Shown here: positions 1 to 6,205 of the stretch, one piece after another | How positions within the stretch are numbered: position 1 is the first letter of the stretch | Layout of the letters: each line of letters starts with the position of its first letter | Origin: Gammaproteobacteria bacterium | GTDB taxonomy: Bacteria; Pseudomonadota; Gammaproteobacteria; Pseudomonadales; Azotimanducaceae | Length of the DNA stretch: 8,232 nt | Direction of reading: 5' to 3' | Assembly (NCBI GenBank): GCA_026706425.1 | Contig: JAPOYW010000379.1 | Span: 1 to 8,232 of the forward strand | Notes under the pieces: model-generated | Database searches by the model: none | What the model was told of the DNA's origin: nothing | What the model saw: the letters and a program-made list of their open reading frames with translations, nothing else | Translations under genes and position numbers: made by a program

Positions 1-649
1 GCGTCGCTGCGGCCAGCTCGGCGGCCAGGTTTCCGGCCTTGTAGTCGATGCAGGCGTCGAAGCCGAGTTCATCGACGCAGAAGCCGCATTTGGCCGGCCC
101 GCCGGCGATGCCGACCGCACGCGCGCCGTGGATCTTCGCCAGTTGGCCCACGACCTGGCCGACGGCGCCGCTGGCGGCGCTCACCACGACGGTTTCGCCG
201 GGTTTGACCTTGGCGACGTTCAGGAGCCCCTCGTAGGCGGTATAGCCGGTCATGCCGAGAACGCCCAGTGCCGTTGATGGAGGTCCGAGAGAACCATCCC
301 ACTTCCGGTTCGGCATGTTCGGGTTGTTCCATTGCAGGTCCGACGGCGTCCCGATGCTGTGCTCCTGCCAGCCGTAGTAGCCGACGACCAGGTCGCCTGC
401 CTCCCAGGCTGGCGTCCTGCTCTCGACGACCTCGGAGACCGTGCCGCCGATCACGGTCTTGCCTAGGTTGTCCGGTCGCGGCATGAAGACCGACCGCATG
501 TAGGGATCGAGGGTCAGCCAGCGCGTCCGGAGCAGCATCTGGCCGTCTTCGATGTCCCCCAGCGACTCGGTAACGATCTCGAAGTCGGCGGGCGTCGGCA
601 CGCCGACCGGTAGCTGCTTCATGACGACCTTGCGGTTGGTTGTTGGCAT
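1..649 (-). CDS. NADP-dependent oxidoreductase, CurA/YncB-type medium-chain reductase (partial, C-terminus beyond window)
   Basis: This frame is open from the ATG at 649 to the left edge, giving 216 residues of a protein that is usually about 335-345 long, so roughly the last third is missing. Family knowledge: these zinc-independent medium-chain dehydrogenase/reductases (curcumin reductase CurA, prostaglandin/leukotriene reductase type) use NADPH to reduce the double bond of alpha,beta-unsaturated carbonyls in the cytosol. Seen: an N-terminal GroES-like part with LDPYMR (about 48-52), the family-typical STALGVLGMTGYTAYEGLL stretch (125-143), a Rossmann nucleotide-binding loop VVVSAASGAVGQVVGQLAKI (154-173), GIAGGPAKC (180-188) and DELGFDACIDYK (193-204). 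The start is fixed by AGGAG six bases upstream (656-660). It lies 23 bases after the toxin stop on the same strand and could be read through from it. The true substrate cannot be told from sequence. Confidence 0.9.
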   Translation of the reverse strand, partial: MPTTNRKVVMKQLPVGVPTPADFEIVTESLGDIEDGQMLLRTRWLTLDPYMRSVFMPRPDNLGKTVIGGTVSEVVESRTPAWEAGDLVVGYYGWQEHSIGTPSDLQWNNPNMPNRKWDGSLGPPSTALGVLGMTGYTAYEGLLNVAKVKPGETVVVSAASGAVGQVVGQLAKIHGARAVGIAGGPAKCGFCVDELGFDACIDYKAGNLAAELAAAT

Positions 650-655
650 GTTCGA

Positions 656-660
656 CTCCT
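656..660 (-). promoter_or_regulatory. Ribosome binding site of the CurA-type oxidoreductase
   Basis: AGGAG on the minus strand, six bases before the ATG at 649. It supports this start and shows that the oxidoreductase has its own translation signal instead of being coupled to the toxin stop at 673-675. Confidence 0.7.
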
Positions 661-672
661 GTTGCGTCTGCG

Positions 673-1071
673 CTAGCTCGTTTCCGGACCTGGATCGAGG
701 CTCGCCACGAACCATTCCACGAGTTTTCCCTTCGACGTCTCGCCACGGGCGACGGCCATCGTGACACGCTCCAACTCTACAGGCGATGGGAGCGGGCCCG
801 TGTCGTTGACGGTCAGGAATACCAAGGATGCAAGGGCGGCCGTCCGCTTGTTGCCATCCACATAGGCGTGTGCCTGGCAGATGTGATAGAGGTAGGCGGC
901 TGCCATGGCGGCGATGCCTTCGTGGAGATATTGGCCCCCGAAGCTCTGCATGGGCATCGCCACGGCGGCGTCGAGCAAGGCGCTGTCCCGGATGCCCGCC
1001 GAGCCGCCGTGCCGACTGATTGTCAGATCGTGCAAACGGTTGACATCGTCCACCGAAAGAAAACGAGTCAT
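673..1071 (-). CDS. doc: Doc-type (death-on-curing) Fic-family toxin
   Basis: A 132-residue protein with the size and motifs of the Doc branch of the Fic superfamily. Seen: the N-terminal Doc pattern GIRDSALLDAAVAMPMQSFGG (about 26-46) and the core Fic motif HAYVDGNKR at 68-76, with catalytic H68, D72, N74 and R76. Known of the family: Doc toxins carry K where AMP-transferring Fic proteins carry G (GNGR), and P1 Doc phosphorylates EF-Tu to stop translation. K75 here suggests the kinase type, but that is inference. The residue before N is G, as in AMPylators, where P1 Doc has A. I see no internal inhibitory helix, so inhibition should come from the partner. The ATG at 1071 overlaps the antitoxin stop (ATGA), implying translational coupling. 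The motif set is intact and gives no sign of decay. Confidence 0.93.
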   Translation of the reverse strand: MTRFLSVDDVNRLHDLTISRHGGSAGIRDSALLDAAVAMPMQSFGGQYLHEGIAAMAAAYLYHICQAHAYVDGNKRTAALASLVFLTVNDTGPLPSPVELERVTMAVARGETSKGKLVEWFVASLDPGPETS

Positions 1072-1295
1072 TCAGCCAAGCGACGAAGCATGTCACCGTA
1101 ACGTGGTTGGAGGTCTTCGAACGCGCGGTCGATCCCGTCGCGTCCAACGCCCGTGTTCACGGGCGTCACGATTAGCGATCCGCCGGAAACCGACAGTTGC
1201 AGTGGCGTGTCCTCGCCCGCGCCGAGCATCTCCAGGATAGGTTTGTCCAGTACGAGTGCTTGGCTGTTGCCGTGGCGTTGCAGGGTCTTGATCAT
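1068..1295 (-). CDS. MazE/AbrB/SpoVT-type antitoxin, partner of the Doc toxin
   Basis: A 75-residue protein. The first 45 residues have the swapped-hairpin AbrB/MazE look: MIKTLQRHGNSQALVLDKPI (1-20), then LEMLGAGEDTPLQLSVSGGSLIVTPV (21-46). The RHGNSQALVL segment matches the MazE/VapB DNA-binding loop. The C-terminal part (about 50-75, DGIDRAFEDLQPRYGDMLRRLAE) looks helical and would be the toxin-binding and neutralising tail; that role is inferred from the architecture of type II antitoxins. The ATG at 1295 is preferred because the domain begins there; an in-frame GTG at 1304 would add three residues. No strong Shine-Dalgarno is visible. The stop overlaps the toxin ATG by four bases. It probably autoregulates through the palindrome at 1312-1330. 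Doc is classically paired with Phd, so this is the less common partner class. Confidence 0.88.
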   Translation of the reverse strand: MIKTLQRHGNSQALVLDKPILEMLGAGEDTPLQLSVSGGSLIVTPVNTGVGRDGIDRAFEDLQPRYGDMLRRLAE

Positions 1296-1311
1296 GGTCT
1301 GCACCCATGCC

Positions 1312-1330
1312 GTTACAACACAGTTATAAC
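1312..1330. promoter_or_regulatory. Probable operator of the toxin-antitoxin module (imperfect 19-bp palindrome)
   Basis: The plus strand reads GTTACAAC-ACA-GTTATAAC. The two 8-base half-sites differ at one position and are spaced by three bases. GTTATAAC is itself a perfect palindrome, and the whole 19-mer matches its own reverse complement at 14 of 19 positions. It is AT-rich in a GC-rich setting and sits 17 bases upstream of the antitoxin ATG. AbrB/MazE-type antitoxins generally bind such sites to repress their own operon, so autoregulation is the likely role. The symmetry is directly visible; the protein contact is inferred. Confidence 0.6.
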
Positions 1331-1350
1331 ATGGAAGCTGTGCGTGTCGC
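1323..1350 (-). promoter_or_regulatory. Possible sigma-70 promoter of the toxin-antitoxin module
   Basis: On the minus strand GCGACA (1350-1345, four of six matches to the -35 consensus) is followed after 16 bases by TATAAC (1328-1323, five of six matches to the -10 consensus). The -10 lies within the palindrome at 1312-1330, so an antitoxin bound there would block RNA polymerase. The -35 is weak, so this is a candidate only. Confidence 0.4.
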
Positions 1351-1368
1351 GAGAGAGTTGCGGCGACG

Positions 1369-2448
1369 CTAGCGACCGAGCGCGATCGCCCGTCGAAGGG
1401 TCTGCTCCGGTACGTCGCTCGTAGCCGACACCGCACCGATGCCGTCGCATACGATGAGGCGCAGACGACCTTGCATCACCTTCTTGTCCATGCTCATCGC
1501 GTCCAGCATGGCTTCCACGTCGACATCCAACGCCTCGGCACGGAGTCCCGACCGTTCGATCAGCCGACGTACCCTTTTCGCATCCTGGTCGTTGCTCCTG
1601 CCGAGCCGCACGGATAGGTCCATGGCCATGACCATGCCGGCGGCGACCGCCTCGCCGTGCAGGAACCGCTCGTAGGCGGTGGCGGCCTCGATGGCGTGGC
1701 CGAAGGTGTGGCCGAAGTTGAGGATCATGCGGCGGTCTTGCTCGCGCTCGTCGTCGGCGACCACTTCGGCCTTGATCTCGCAGGATCGTCGTATGGCATG
1801 AACCAGACTGGCGGGGTCGCGGCTCAGCAGATCGTCGATATGCGACTCGAGCCAGCCGAAGAACGCCGCGTCGGCGATGATCCCGTACTTGATCACCTCC
1901 GCGAGACCGGCGCGGAACTCGCGTTCGGGAAGCGTTGCCAGCACCCCCACGTCGGCGATCACGGCCTGCGGTTGATGGAAGGCGCCGATGAGGTTCTTTC
2001 CGCTCGGATGATTGACGGCGGTCTTGCCGCCCACGGAGGAATCCACGAGCGCGAGGAGCGTTGTCGGAATCTGCACGAGGCCTACGCCGCGCTGGTAGGT
2101 GGCGGCGGCGAATCCCGCCACATCGCCGACCACGCCGCCGCCGAGGGCGACCACCGTCGTCGACCGGTTGTGGCGCTTGTCGATCAGCGCATCGAGAATC
2201 GCCGCGTAGGTATCCAGGGTCTTGGACGTCTCGCCGTCGCCGATCTCGACGACGTCGACCTGCTCCACGCCCACCAGGCTCCGCCGCACCTGGGGGAGAT
2301 AGAGAACGGCGACGGCGACATTGGTGACGACCAGGGCCTGGTTGCCGATGTACGGTTCGAGGAGGTCGGGGGAGCCCAGTAGACCGTTGCCGAGCAGGAT
2401 CGGGTAGCCGCGCTCGCCTGGGAGCGTTACGTCGATTCGCTCGATCAC
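1369..2448 (-). CDS. aroB: 3-dehydroquinate synthase
   Basis: 359 residues, close to E. coli AroB (362). It converts DAHP to 3-dehydroquinate, the second step of the shikimate pathway, in the cytosol, using NAD and a divalent metal. Seen: NAD-binding VALGGGVVGDVAGFAAATYQ (100-119), PTTLLALVDSSVGGKTAVNH (128-147), GKNLIGAFHQP (150-160) and AGLAEVIKYG (180-189). The metal ligands E184, H247 (NFGHTFGH) and H264 (LHGEA) fall at the same numbers as in E. coli. I chose the GTG at 2448 because it overlaps the aroK stop (GTGA) and gives MIERIDVTL, aligning with E. coli MERIVVTL. A GTG at 2457 would add three residues. The frame stays open far upstream to about 2871, but that part is only the shadow of aroK. 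No clear terminator follows the stop. Confidence 0.97.
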   Translation of the reverse strand: MIERIDVTLPGERGYPILLGNGLLGSPDLLEPYIGNQALVVTNVAVAVLYLPQVRRSLVGVEQVDVVEIGDGETSKTLDTYAAILDALIDKRHNRSTTVVALGGGVVGDVAGFAAATYQRGVGLVQIPTTLLALVDSSVGGKTAVNHPSGKNLIGAFHQPQAVIADVGVLATLPEREFRAGLAEVIKYGIIADAAFFGWLESHIDDLLSRDPASLVHAIRRSCEIKAEVVADDEREQDRRMILNFGHTFGHAIEAATAYERFLHGEAVAAGMVMAMDLSVRLGRSNDQDAKRVRRLIERSGLRAEALDVDVEAMLDAMSMDKKVMQGRLRLIVCDGIGAVSATSDVPEQTLRRAIALGR

Positions 2449-3011
2449 AACGCGCACCGGTGGATGTTCGCCGCGGTTTCGGTGGCACCGGGTTCCCCGG
2501 AGCCCTTGAGCAGATCGTGGATGTCGTTGCCGATCGCCTTGGGCGGTCGGCGATCCACCGTGATTGTCAGGTGGGCGACGGATTCGTAGAGCGGGCCGCG
2601 CTCGGCGGTGAGCGTCTCGATCCGTTCCCGCACGTCGTCCACCTGGAGCAGCGGACGGCGACGGTCGCTGCGGGTGCGTTCGAGGATGAGATCGACACCG
2701 CTTCTCAAGTAGACGACGATGCCCCGTTCCCGGAGCCGGGTCCGGTTCGCCTCGCGCAGCACGGCACCCCCGCCGGTGGCGAGCACGACACCTTCGCGGA
2801 GTGTCAATTCCTCGATCACCTGCTGCTCCCGGTCCCGGAACCGCTCTTCGCCTTCGAGTTCGAAGATCCACGAGATGTCCGCGCCGGCCCGGCTCTCGAT
2901 GACCTGGTCGGTGTCGTGGAAGGTGAACTCGAGGCGCGAGGCCAGATTGCGTCCGACGGTGGTCTTGCCCACCGCCATCATGCCGACTAGATACACGTTA
3001 CGTGTGGTCAT
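2445..3011 (-). CDS. aroK: Shikimate kinase
   Basis: 188 residues. It phosphorylates shikimate at the 3-hydroxyl with ATP, the fifth shikimate-pathway step. Seen: Walker A loop GMMAVGKTT (10-18), shikimate-binding D35 in HDTDQVIESR (32-41), R59 in GEERFRDRE (54-62), the GGG loop at 80-82 (VLATGGGAV), the ATP-side lid RRRPLLQ (117-123) and the shikimate-binding R138 in ERGPLYE. The C-terminal tail after about residue 169 is some 15 residues longer than in E. coli and has no recognisable motif; it carries the overlap with aroB. The ATG at 3011 has AAGGA nine bases upstream (3021-3025). The gene follows pilQ after 35 bases and couples to aroB through GTGA, so pathway enzymes two and five are made together. 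Confidence 0.96.
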   Translation of the reverse strand: MTTRNVYLVGMMAVGKTTVGRNLASRLEFTFHDTDQVIESRAGADISWIFELEGEERFRDREQQVIEELTLREGVVLATGGGAVLREANRTRLRERGIVVYLRSGVDLILERTRSDRRRPLLQVDDVRERIETLTAERGPLYESVAHLTITVDRRPPKAIGNDIHDLLKGSGEPGATETAANIHRCAL

Positions 3012-3046
3012 GATCCGAAATCCTTGGTTCGCGCACCTTAACGCGC

Positions 3047-4444
3047 CTATTGGCCGGGTGCCATGCGCGCTTGGCCACCGGTTGGTTCCTGAACGATCGA
3101 AGGGGTGATGAAGACGAACAGTTCCTGCTTGTCGTCGCGTTCCAGGGTGCGCCGGAACAAGCGTCCGACAACGGGCAGATCGCCCAGCAGAGGGGTTCGC
3201 ACCGTGGCTTGGTGCCGGTCCGTCTGGAAGATTCCGCCGAGCACGACGGTCTGGCCGTTGTCCACCAGGACCTGCGTGGTGATGCGCGTGGTGTTCACGC
3301 TCGGCACGCCGTGGTAGATGCGGCCTACCGTGTCCTGCTTGACCGTGAGCTCCATGACGATCCGTTCGTTGGGCGTGATCTGCGGCGTCACTTCCAGCTG
3401 CAATACGGCGTCCTTGAAGGCGATCGACGTGGCACCGGACTTGGTTGCCTGCTGGAACGGAATCTCGACGCCCGACTCGATGGTGGCGAGGCGCTTGTCG
3501 GCGGTAATCACGCTCGGCCGGGCGACGATCTCGGCGCGGCCGTCGGCCGCCATCGCGGATAGCTGCACGTCCAACAGGTAGCGGGCGTCGGCGATGCCGA
3601 CGACGACGCCGGATGCGCCGTCGCCTGCGATGCCGAGGTGGGCGACAAGTCCCTCGGGATGGCCGTCGCCGTCGTCGCCCGCCGGCTCGTCCCTGATGGA
3701 CGGGAGTGCGTTCGCCGTGAACACCGCGCCGCCGAGGCGAATGCCGAGTTCCTCGGAGAAGTTGGCGTTGGCGTTGACGATGCGCGCTTCGATCTGAACC
3801 TGCCGAACCGGGCCGTCGAGCTGCTCGATCACGCCGCGCAAGTCTGCGAGGTTGGCTGCGGTGTCGGTGACCACGAGCGAGTTGGTTCGGGGATCGGCCA
3901 GCATGCGGCCGCGTTCGGAAAGCATCGCGCCATCGCCAGCGAGCAGGTTCGCCAGGGCGGTTGCATCGGCATAGCGGAGGCGGATGAACGCGCGGGTCAG
4001 GGGCGCCAGCTCCATGCGCGCCTTTCGGTGCTCAAGCTCCAGCCGTTCCTGCTCGACGATTTCGGCGGCGGGTGCGACGAGGAGCACCGAGCCCGAGCGG
4101 CGCTTGCCGAGTCCGTTGATGGATAGTACGAGATCCAGTGCTTCGTCCCACGGCACATCCACGATGCGCAGACTCATGCGCCCTTCGATGGCCTGGCCGG
4201 CGACCAGGTTCAAGCCCGCGAAGTCCGCGATCAGCTGCAGGGCGCTGCGGACCTCCACGTCCTGGAAATTCGCGCTCATCCGCTCCCCGGTGTAGGCGAT
4301 CGGTTGCTCCCGAACGGGATCGGCATCCCCGACTTGGTCCTCGGCTGCGTTGCCGGTGCAACCCGCCAACGCACCCGCCAATACCATCGAGCGAATGACC
4401 GGGTTTCGGCGCACTGCCGGCACAGTGCTCTGGCGATTCGTCAC
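3047..4444 (-). CDS. pilQ: Type IV pilus secretin PilQ (short form with lipobox)
   Basis: 465 residues forming the outer-membrane ring through which the pilus passes. Domains in order: signal segment with lipobox LAGC (26-29, acceptor C29, then T30); acidic linker (about 33-54); secretin/TonB short N-terminal domain (about 55-127, SANFQDVEVRSALQLIADFA); secretin N1-type domain (about 150-212, LADPRTNSLVVTDTAANLAD); and secretin barrel (about 215-452), with ARPSVITADKRLATIESG, VPSVNTTRITTQVLVDNGQT, LLGDLPVVGRLFRR and ELFVFITPSIV. No room exists for the AMIN peptidoglycan-binding domains of long PilQ proteins (about 700 residues), so it resembles short HofQ/ComE forms. An Asp/Gly-rich insert sits at about 246-277. 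Start: the GTG at 4444 overlaps the pilP stop and has GGAGGT eight bases upstream. The chemistry of lipidation is predicted only. Confidence 0.95.
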   Translation of the reverse strand: MTNRQSTVPAVRRNPVIRSMVLAGALAGCTGNAAEDQVGDADPVREQPIAYTGERMSANFQDVEVRSALQLIADFAGLNLVAGQAIEGRMSLRIVDVPWDEALDLVLSINGLGKRRSGSVLLVAPAAEIVEQERLELEHRKARMELAPLTRAFIRLRYADATALANLLAGDGAMLSERGRMLADPRTNSLVVTDTAANLADLRGVIEQLDGPVRQVQIEARIVNANANFSEELGIRLGGAVFTANALPSIRDEPAGDDGDGHPEGLVAHLGIAGDGASGVVVGIADARYLLDVQLSAMAADGRAEIVARPSVITADKRLATIESGVEIPFQQATKSGATSIAFKDAVLQLEVTPQITPNERIVMELTVKQDTVGRIYHGVPSVNTTRITTQVLVDNGQTVVLGGIFQTDRHQATVRTPLLGDLPVVGRLFRRTLERDDKQELFVFITPSIVQEPTGGQARMAPGQ

Positions 4445-4995
4445 TTTTCGTTACCTCCGTTGTCGGTTTCCGCCAAACTCTCCTCCGCCCCGTGGGATTC
4501 GCTCAGCTCGAGGGCGCGTGCCCTCGCCGTCCAGCCCCCCCGACCGTCCTCGACGAGTTCGAGGATGTCGATACCTGACCCGCGTATCGCCGTGATTCGG
4601 CCATGGTCGCGCCCGAGGTAGTCCCCAACGGCGAGGGGATGGGTGATGCCAACCGGATCGCGGATCAACGCGAGGATCCTGCCGCGCCCGGCAAGCGTCC
4701 CCACCATCTCCAGTTGGCCAAGGGGGAAGAGTTCCTGCGGTTGGGGGGAGCGGGTGGGGTCCGGCGCTTGCGAAGCACCTGCTCCCGCCACCTCCGCGAA
4801 GGGCTCGAACGGACTTCGTTCGGTCATGGCCCGGTACTCGAACCCGGGCCCGCCATGCGTCGGCGGTATGGGCGCAGCAGCCGCGGACGACTCGGCGGCC
4901 TTGTCGAGCAGTCGCTCGAGATCGGACAGATCCGCACCGCCGCACCCGCTGGACAGCGCGAGCGCTACGCATCCAATGTAGCGTAAGCCCCTCAT
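4441..4995 (-). CDS. pilP: Type IV pilus assembly lipoprotein PilP
   Basis: 184 residues. An inner-membrane lipoprotein that reaches through the periplasm and links PilN/PilO to the secretin PilQ. Seen: basic start MRGLR, short hydrophobic run and LSSGC, a loose lipobox with acceptor C18 (S rather than L at -3, with L at -4); an Ala/Pro-rich flexible stretch (about 32-50); the conserved RSPFEPF (60-66); and the C-terminal beta domain (about 88-165) with LGQLEMVGTLAGRG, ALIRDPVGITHPLAVGDYLGRDHGRI and ILELVEDGRGGW, as in PilP homology domains. The acidic tail (165-184) is not a known motif. The ATG at 4995 overlaps the pilO stop (ATGA) without a visible Shine-Dalgarno, implying coupling. The frame is open far upstream, but that part is the shadow of pilO. 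Confidence 0.94.
   Translation of the reverse strand: MRGLRYIGCVALALSSGCGGADLSDLERLLDKAAESSAAAAPIPPTHGGPGFEYRAMTERSPFEPFAEVAGAGASQAPDPTRSPQPQELFPLGQLEMVGTLAGRGRILALIRDPVGITHPLAVGDYLGRDHGRITAIRGSGIDILELVEDGRGGWTARARALELSESHGAEESLAETDNGGNEK
4453..4458 (-). promoter_or_regulatory. Strong ribosome binding site of pilQ
   Basis: GGAGGT on the minus strand, eight bases before the GTG at 4444 and inside the last codons of pilP. It fixes the non-ATG start and is the strongest Shine-Dalgarno inside the pil operon. That would suit PilQ, which is needed as a multimeric ring in more copies than PilP. Confidence 0.7.
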
Positions 4996-5636
4996 GTTCG
5001 GGGCGGCATGGGTTGACCCGGCGGCCCGGCGGGTGGGTGTGGCCTTGGCGCGTTTTCGGCGTAGCGATAGGTCCTGGCTTCGATCGCGAGTTCGAGGTCG
5101 CGGGGTCCCGATCGAGGCGTCAGGTCGAAGTCGTGCAGGGTCACCAACCGGGAAAGCCCCGCGATGTCGCCCGCGAAACCCCCGATGTCGTGGTAGTCGC
5201 CGACGACGCCGATGGCGATCGGCAATTCGCGGTGGAACCCCGCCAGGCGTTCGGGGCCTAGCTCGATCCGATCGATGACCAGGTCGTGGTCGAGGGCGGC
5301 CCGGGATATGTCTTCGACCAGCCCGGGCACCTCGGCGTCGACTGGCAGCCGCGCGAGCATTTCGTCCAGCGCGGCCCTTGCCTCGGCAAGACCGGCCCGA
5401 CGGGTATCCAATCCGGCGGCTGTTTTGGCGAGTTCGTCGAATTCGCGACGCAGGTCGACTTCGCGTTGTTCCGCACCGGCGAGCGCGGCACGCTTGTCCG
5501 CGACGGCGACGACGTAGCCGAGGGCAAGGACCGTCGTCGCCAGAATCCCGAAACAGGCGGCCTTCGCCACGGCGGGCCAGGCACCGATCTCGGCGATCTC
5601 GAGGTCGGCCAAGTCCATCGACAGGTCCATGTTCAC
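4992..5636 (-). CDS. pilO: Type IV pilus inner-membrane protein PilO
   Basis: 214 residues from the GTG at 5636. A bitopic inner-membrane protein that pairs with PilN and binds PilP. Seen: a short cytoplasmic part, one membrane segment at about 22-45 (ACFGILATTVLALGYVVAVA), a periplasmic coiled-coil-like region at about 48-97 rich in Glu, Arg and Ala, then the ferredoxin-like core (about 100-190) containing LPVDAEVPGLVEDISRAALD, PIAIGVVGDYHDIGGFAGDI and LVTLHDFDL, the usual PilO signatures. The Pro-rich tail (197-214, PRPHPPAGPPGQPMPPRT) resembles the disordered end of several PilO proteins. Start choice: GTG 5636 overlaps the pilN stop (GTGA) and has AGGA nine bases upstream; ATG 5630 or 5618 are possible but sit too far from that site. 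Confidence 0.93.
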   Translation of the reverse strand: MNMDLSMDLADLEIAEIGAWPAVAKAACFGILATTVLALGYVVAVADKRAALAGAEQREVDLRREFDELAKTAAGLDTRRAGLAEARAALDEMLARLPVDAEVPGLVEDISRAALDHDLVIDRIELGPERLAGFHRELPIAIGVVGDYHDIGGFAGDIAGLSRLVTLHDFDLTPRSGPRDLELAIEARTYRYAENAPRPHPPAGPPGQPMPPRT

Positions 5637-6205
5637 GAACCGTTGTCCTGCGCTGTGGGGACGGACGTCGCAAAGGTCAGTTCGAAGACGGCGGCGTGGT
5701 CGGCTTCCTCGGTGGCGCGCATCTCCTCGATGCCCTTGAGCCTCGGCGCCTCGAACCGCTCGGATGCCTCGAGGCTGCGCATCAGTGCCGAGACGGCGTG
5801 GTTGGAGCGGGCGACGCCGTGGGCGGTGATGTGCGTTCCGCGCTTGACCAGGGAGGTGTAGTGAACACCCGGCGTCACGGTTCGGGCGAGCTCCTCCAGG
5901 ATGCGCACGGTGCGTGTTCGGCCGCGCCGCAGGTCCGCTAGTGCCTGGAGGCGTTCGAGGGTTTCGTCCGTGCGTCGTCGGACTTCGTAGATCGCGTCGG
6001 CTTGGCGTTCGAGTTCCACGAGGCCTGAACGCAGGAACTCGTTGCGCGCGTCTTGACTTGCGATCCGCCCATCGAGAACCAAGGCCGCCAGGAACACGAG
6101 GCAGGCGGAGCCTGCGAAGACGATGCCGAGTTGGACGAGGAATGCACGTCGTTGCCGGTCCCTTCGCCGCTGCCGCCAGGGCAACAGGTTGATGCGGGCG
6201 ATCAT
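5633..6205 (-). CDS. pilN: Type IV pilus inner-membrane protein PilN
   Basis: 190 residues. A bitopic inner-membrane protein whose cytoplasmic N-terminus docks into PilM and whose periplasmic part pairs with PilO. Seen: the hallmark INLLPWR (5-11) that binds PilM, a strongly basic cytoplasmic stretch RQRRRDRQRR (11-20), one membrane segment at about 22-45 (FLVQLGIVFAGSACLVFLAALVL), a coiled-coil-like run at about 48-95, and a ferredoxin-like periplasmic core (about 98-180) with RILEELARTVTPGVHYTSL and ALMRSLEASERFEAPRL. Positive-inside charge fits an N-in orientation. The ATG at 6205 overlaps the pilM stop (ATGA) and has only a weak upstream Shine-Dalgarno, so translation is probably coupled to pilM, which would help keep PilM and PilN in balance. 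Confidence 0.95.
   Translation of the reverse strand: MIARINLLPWRQRRRDRQRRAFLVQLGIVFAGSACLVFLAALVLDGRIASQDARNEFLRSGLVELERQADAIYEVRRRTDETLERLQALADLRRGRTRTVRILEELARTVTPGVHYTSLVKRGTHITAHGVARSNHAVSALMRSLEASERFEAPRLKGIEEMRATEEADHAAVFELTFATSVPTAQDNGS
5646..5649 (-). promoter_or_regulatory. Ribosome binding site supporting the GTG start of pilO
   Basis: AGGA on the minus strand, nine bases before the GTG at 5636 but fifteen before the ATG at 5630. The spacing favours the GTG that overlaps the pilN stop. Confidence 0.4.

Noticed and set aside
158..649. A possible frameshift in the reductase
   Set aside because: Direct translation from 649 stays in one frame through all family motifs to the left edge, so the gene is only cut by the window.
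69..767. A 232-residue minus-strand open frame over the oxidoreductase and the end of the toxin
   Set aside because: It is a very Arg-rich shadow frame; the overlapping frame from 649 reads as a clear CurA-type reductase.
1331..1368. A possible terminator after aroB
   Set aside because: A bulged GC-rich stem can be drawn (GCGTCGC with GCGACACGC), but no run of T follows on the minus strand, so it is not a convincing intrinsic terminator.
1657..2382. A 241-residue plus-strand open frame opposite aroB
   Set aside because: It is antisense to well-conserved AroB motifs and contains no domain I recognise; codon bias on the opposite strand explains it. The same holds for the plus-strand frames opposite pilQ and pilM.
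1369..2871. A 500-residue open frame extending aroB upstream over aroK
   Set aside because: The part before 2448 is Arg/Pro-rich and unlike any protein, and it lies in another frame of aroK, which has intact kinase motifs. AroB begins near 2448.
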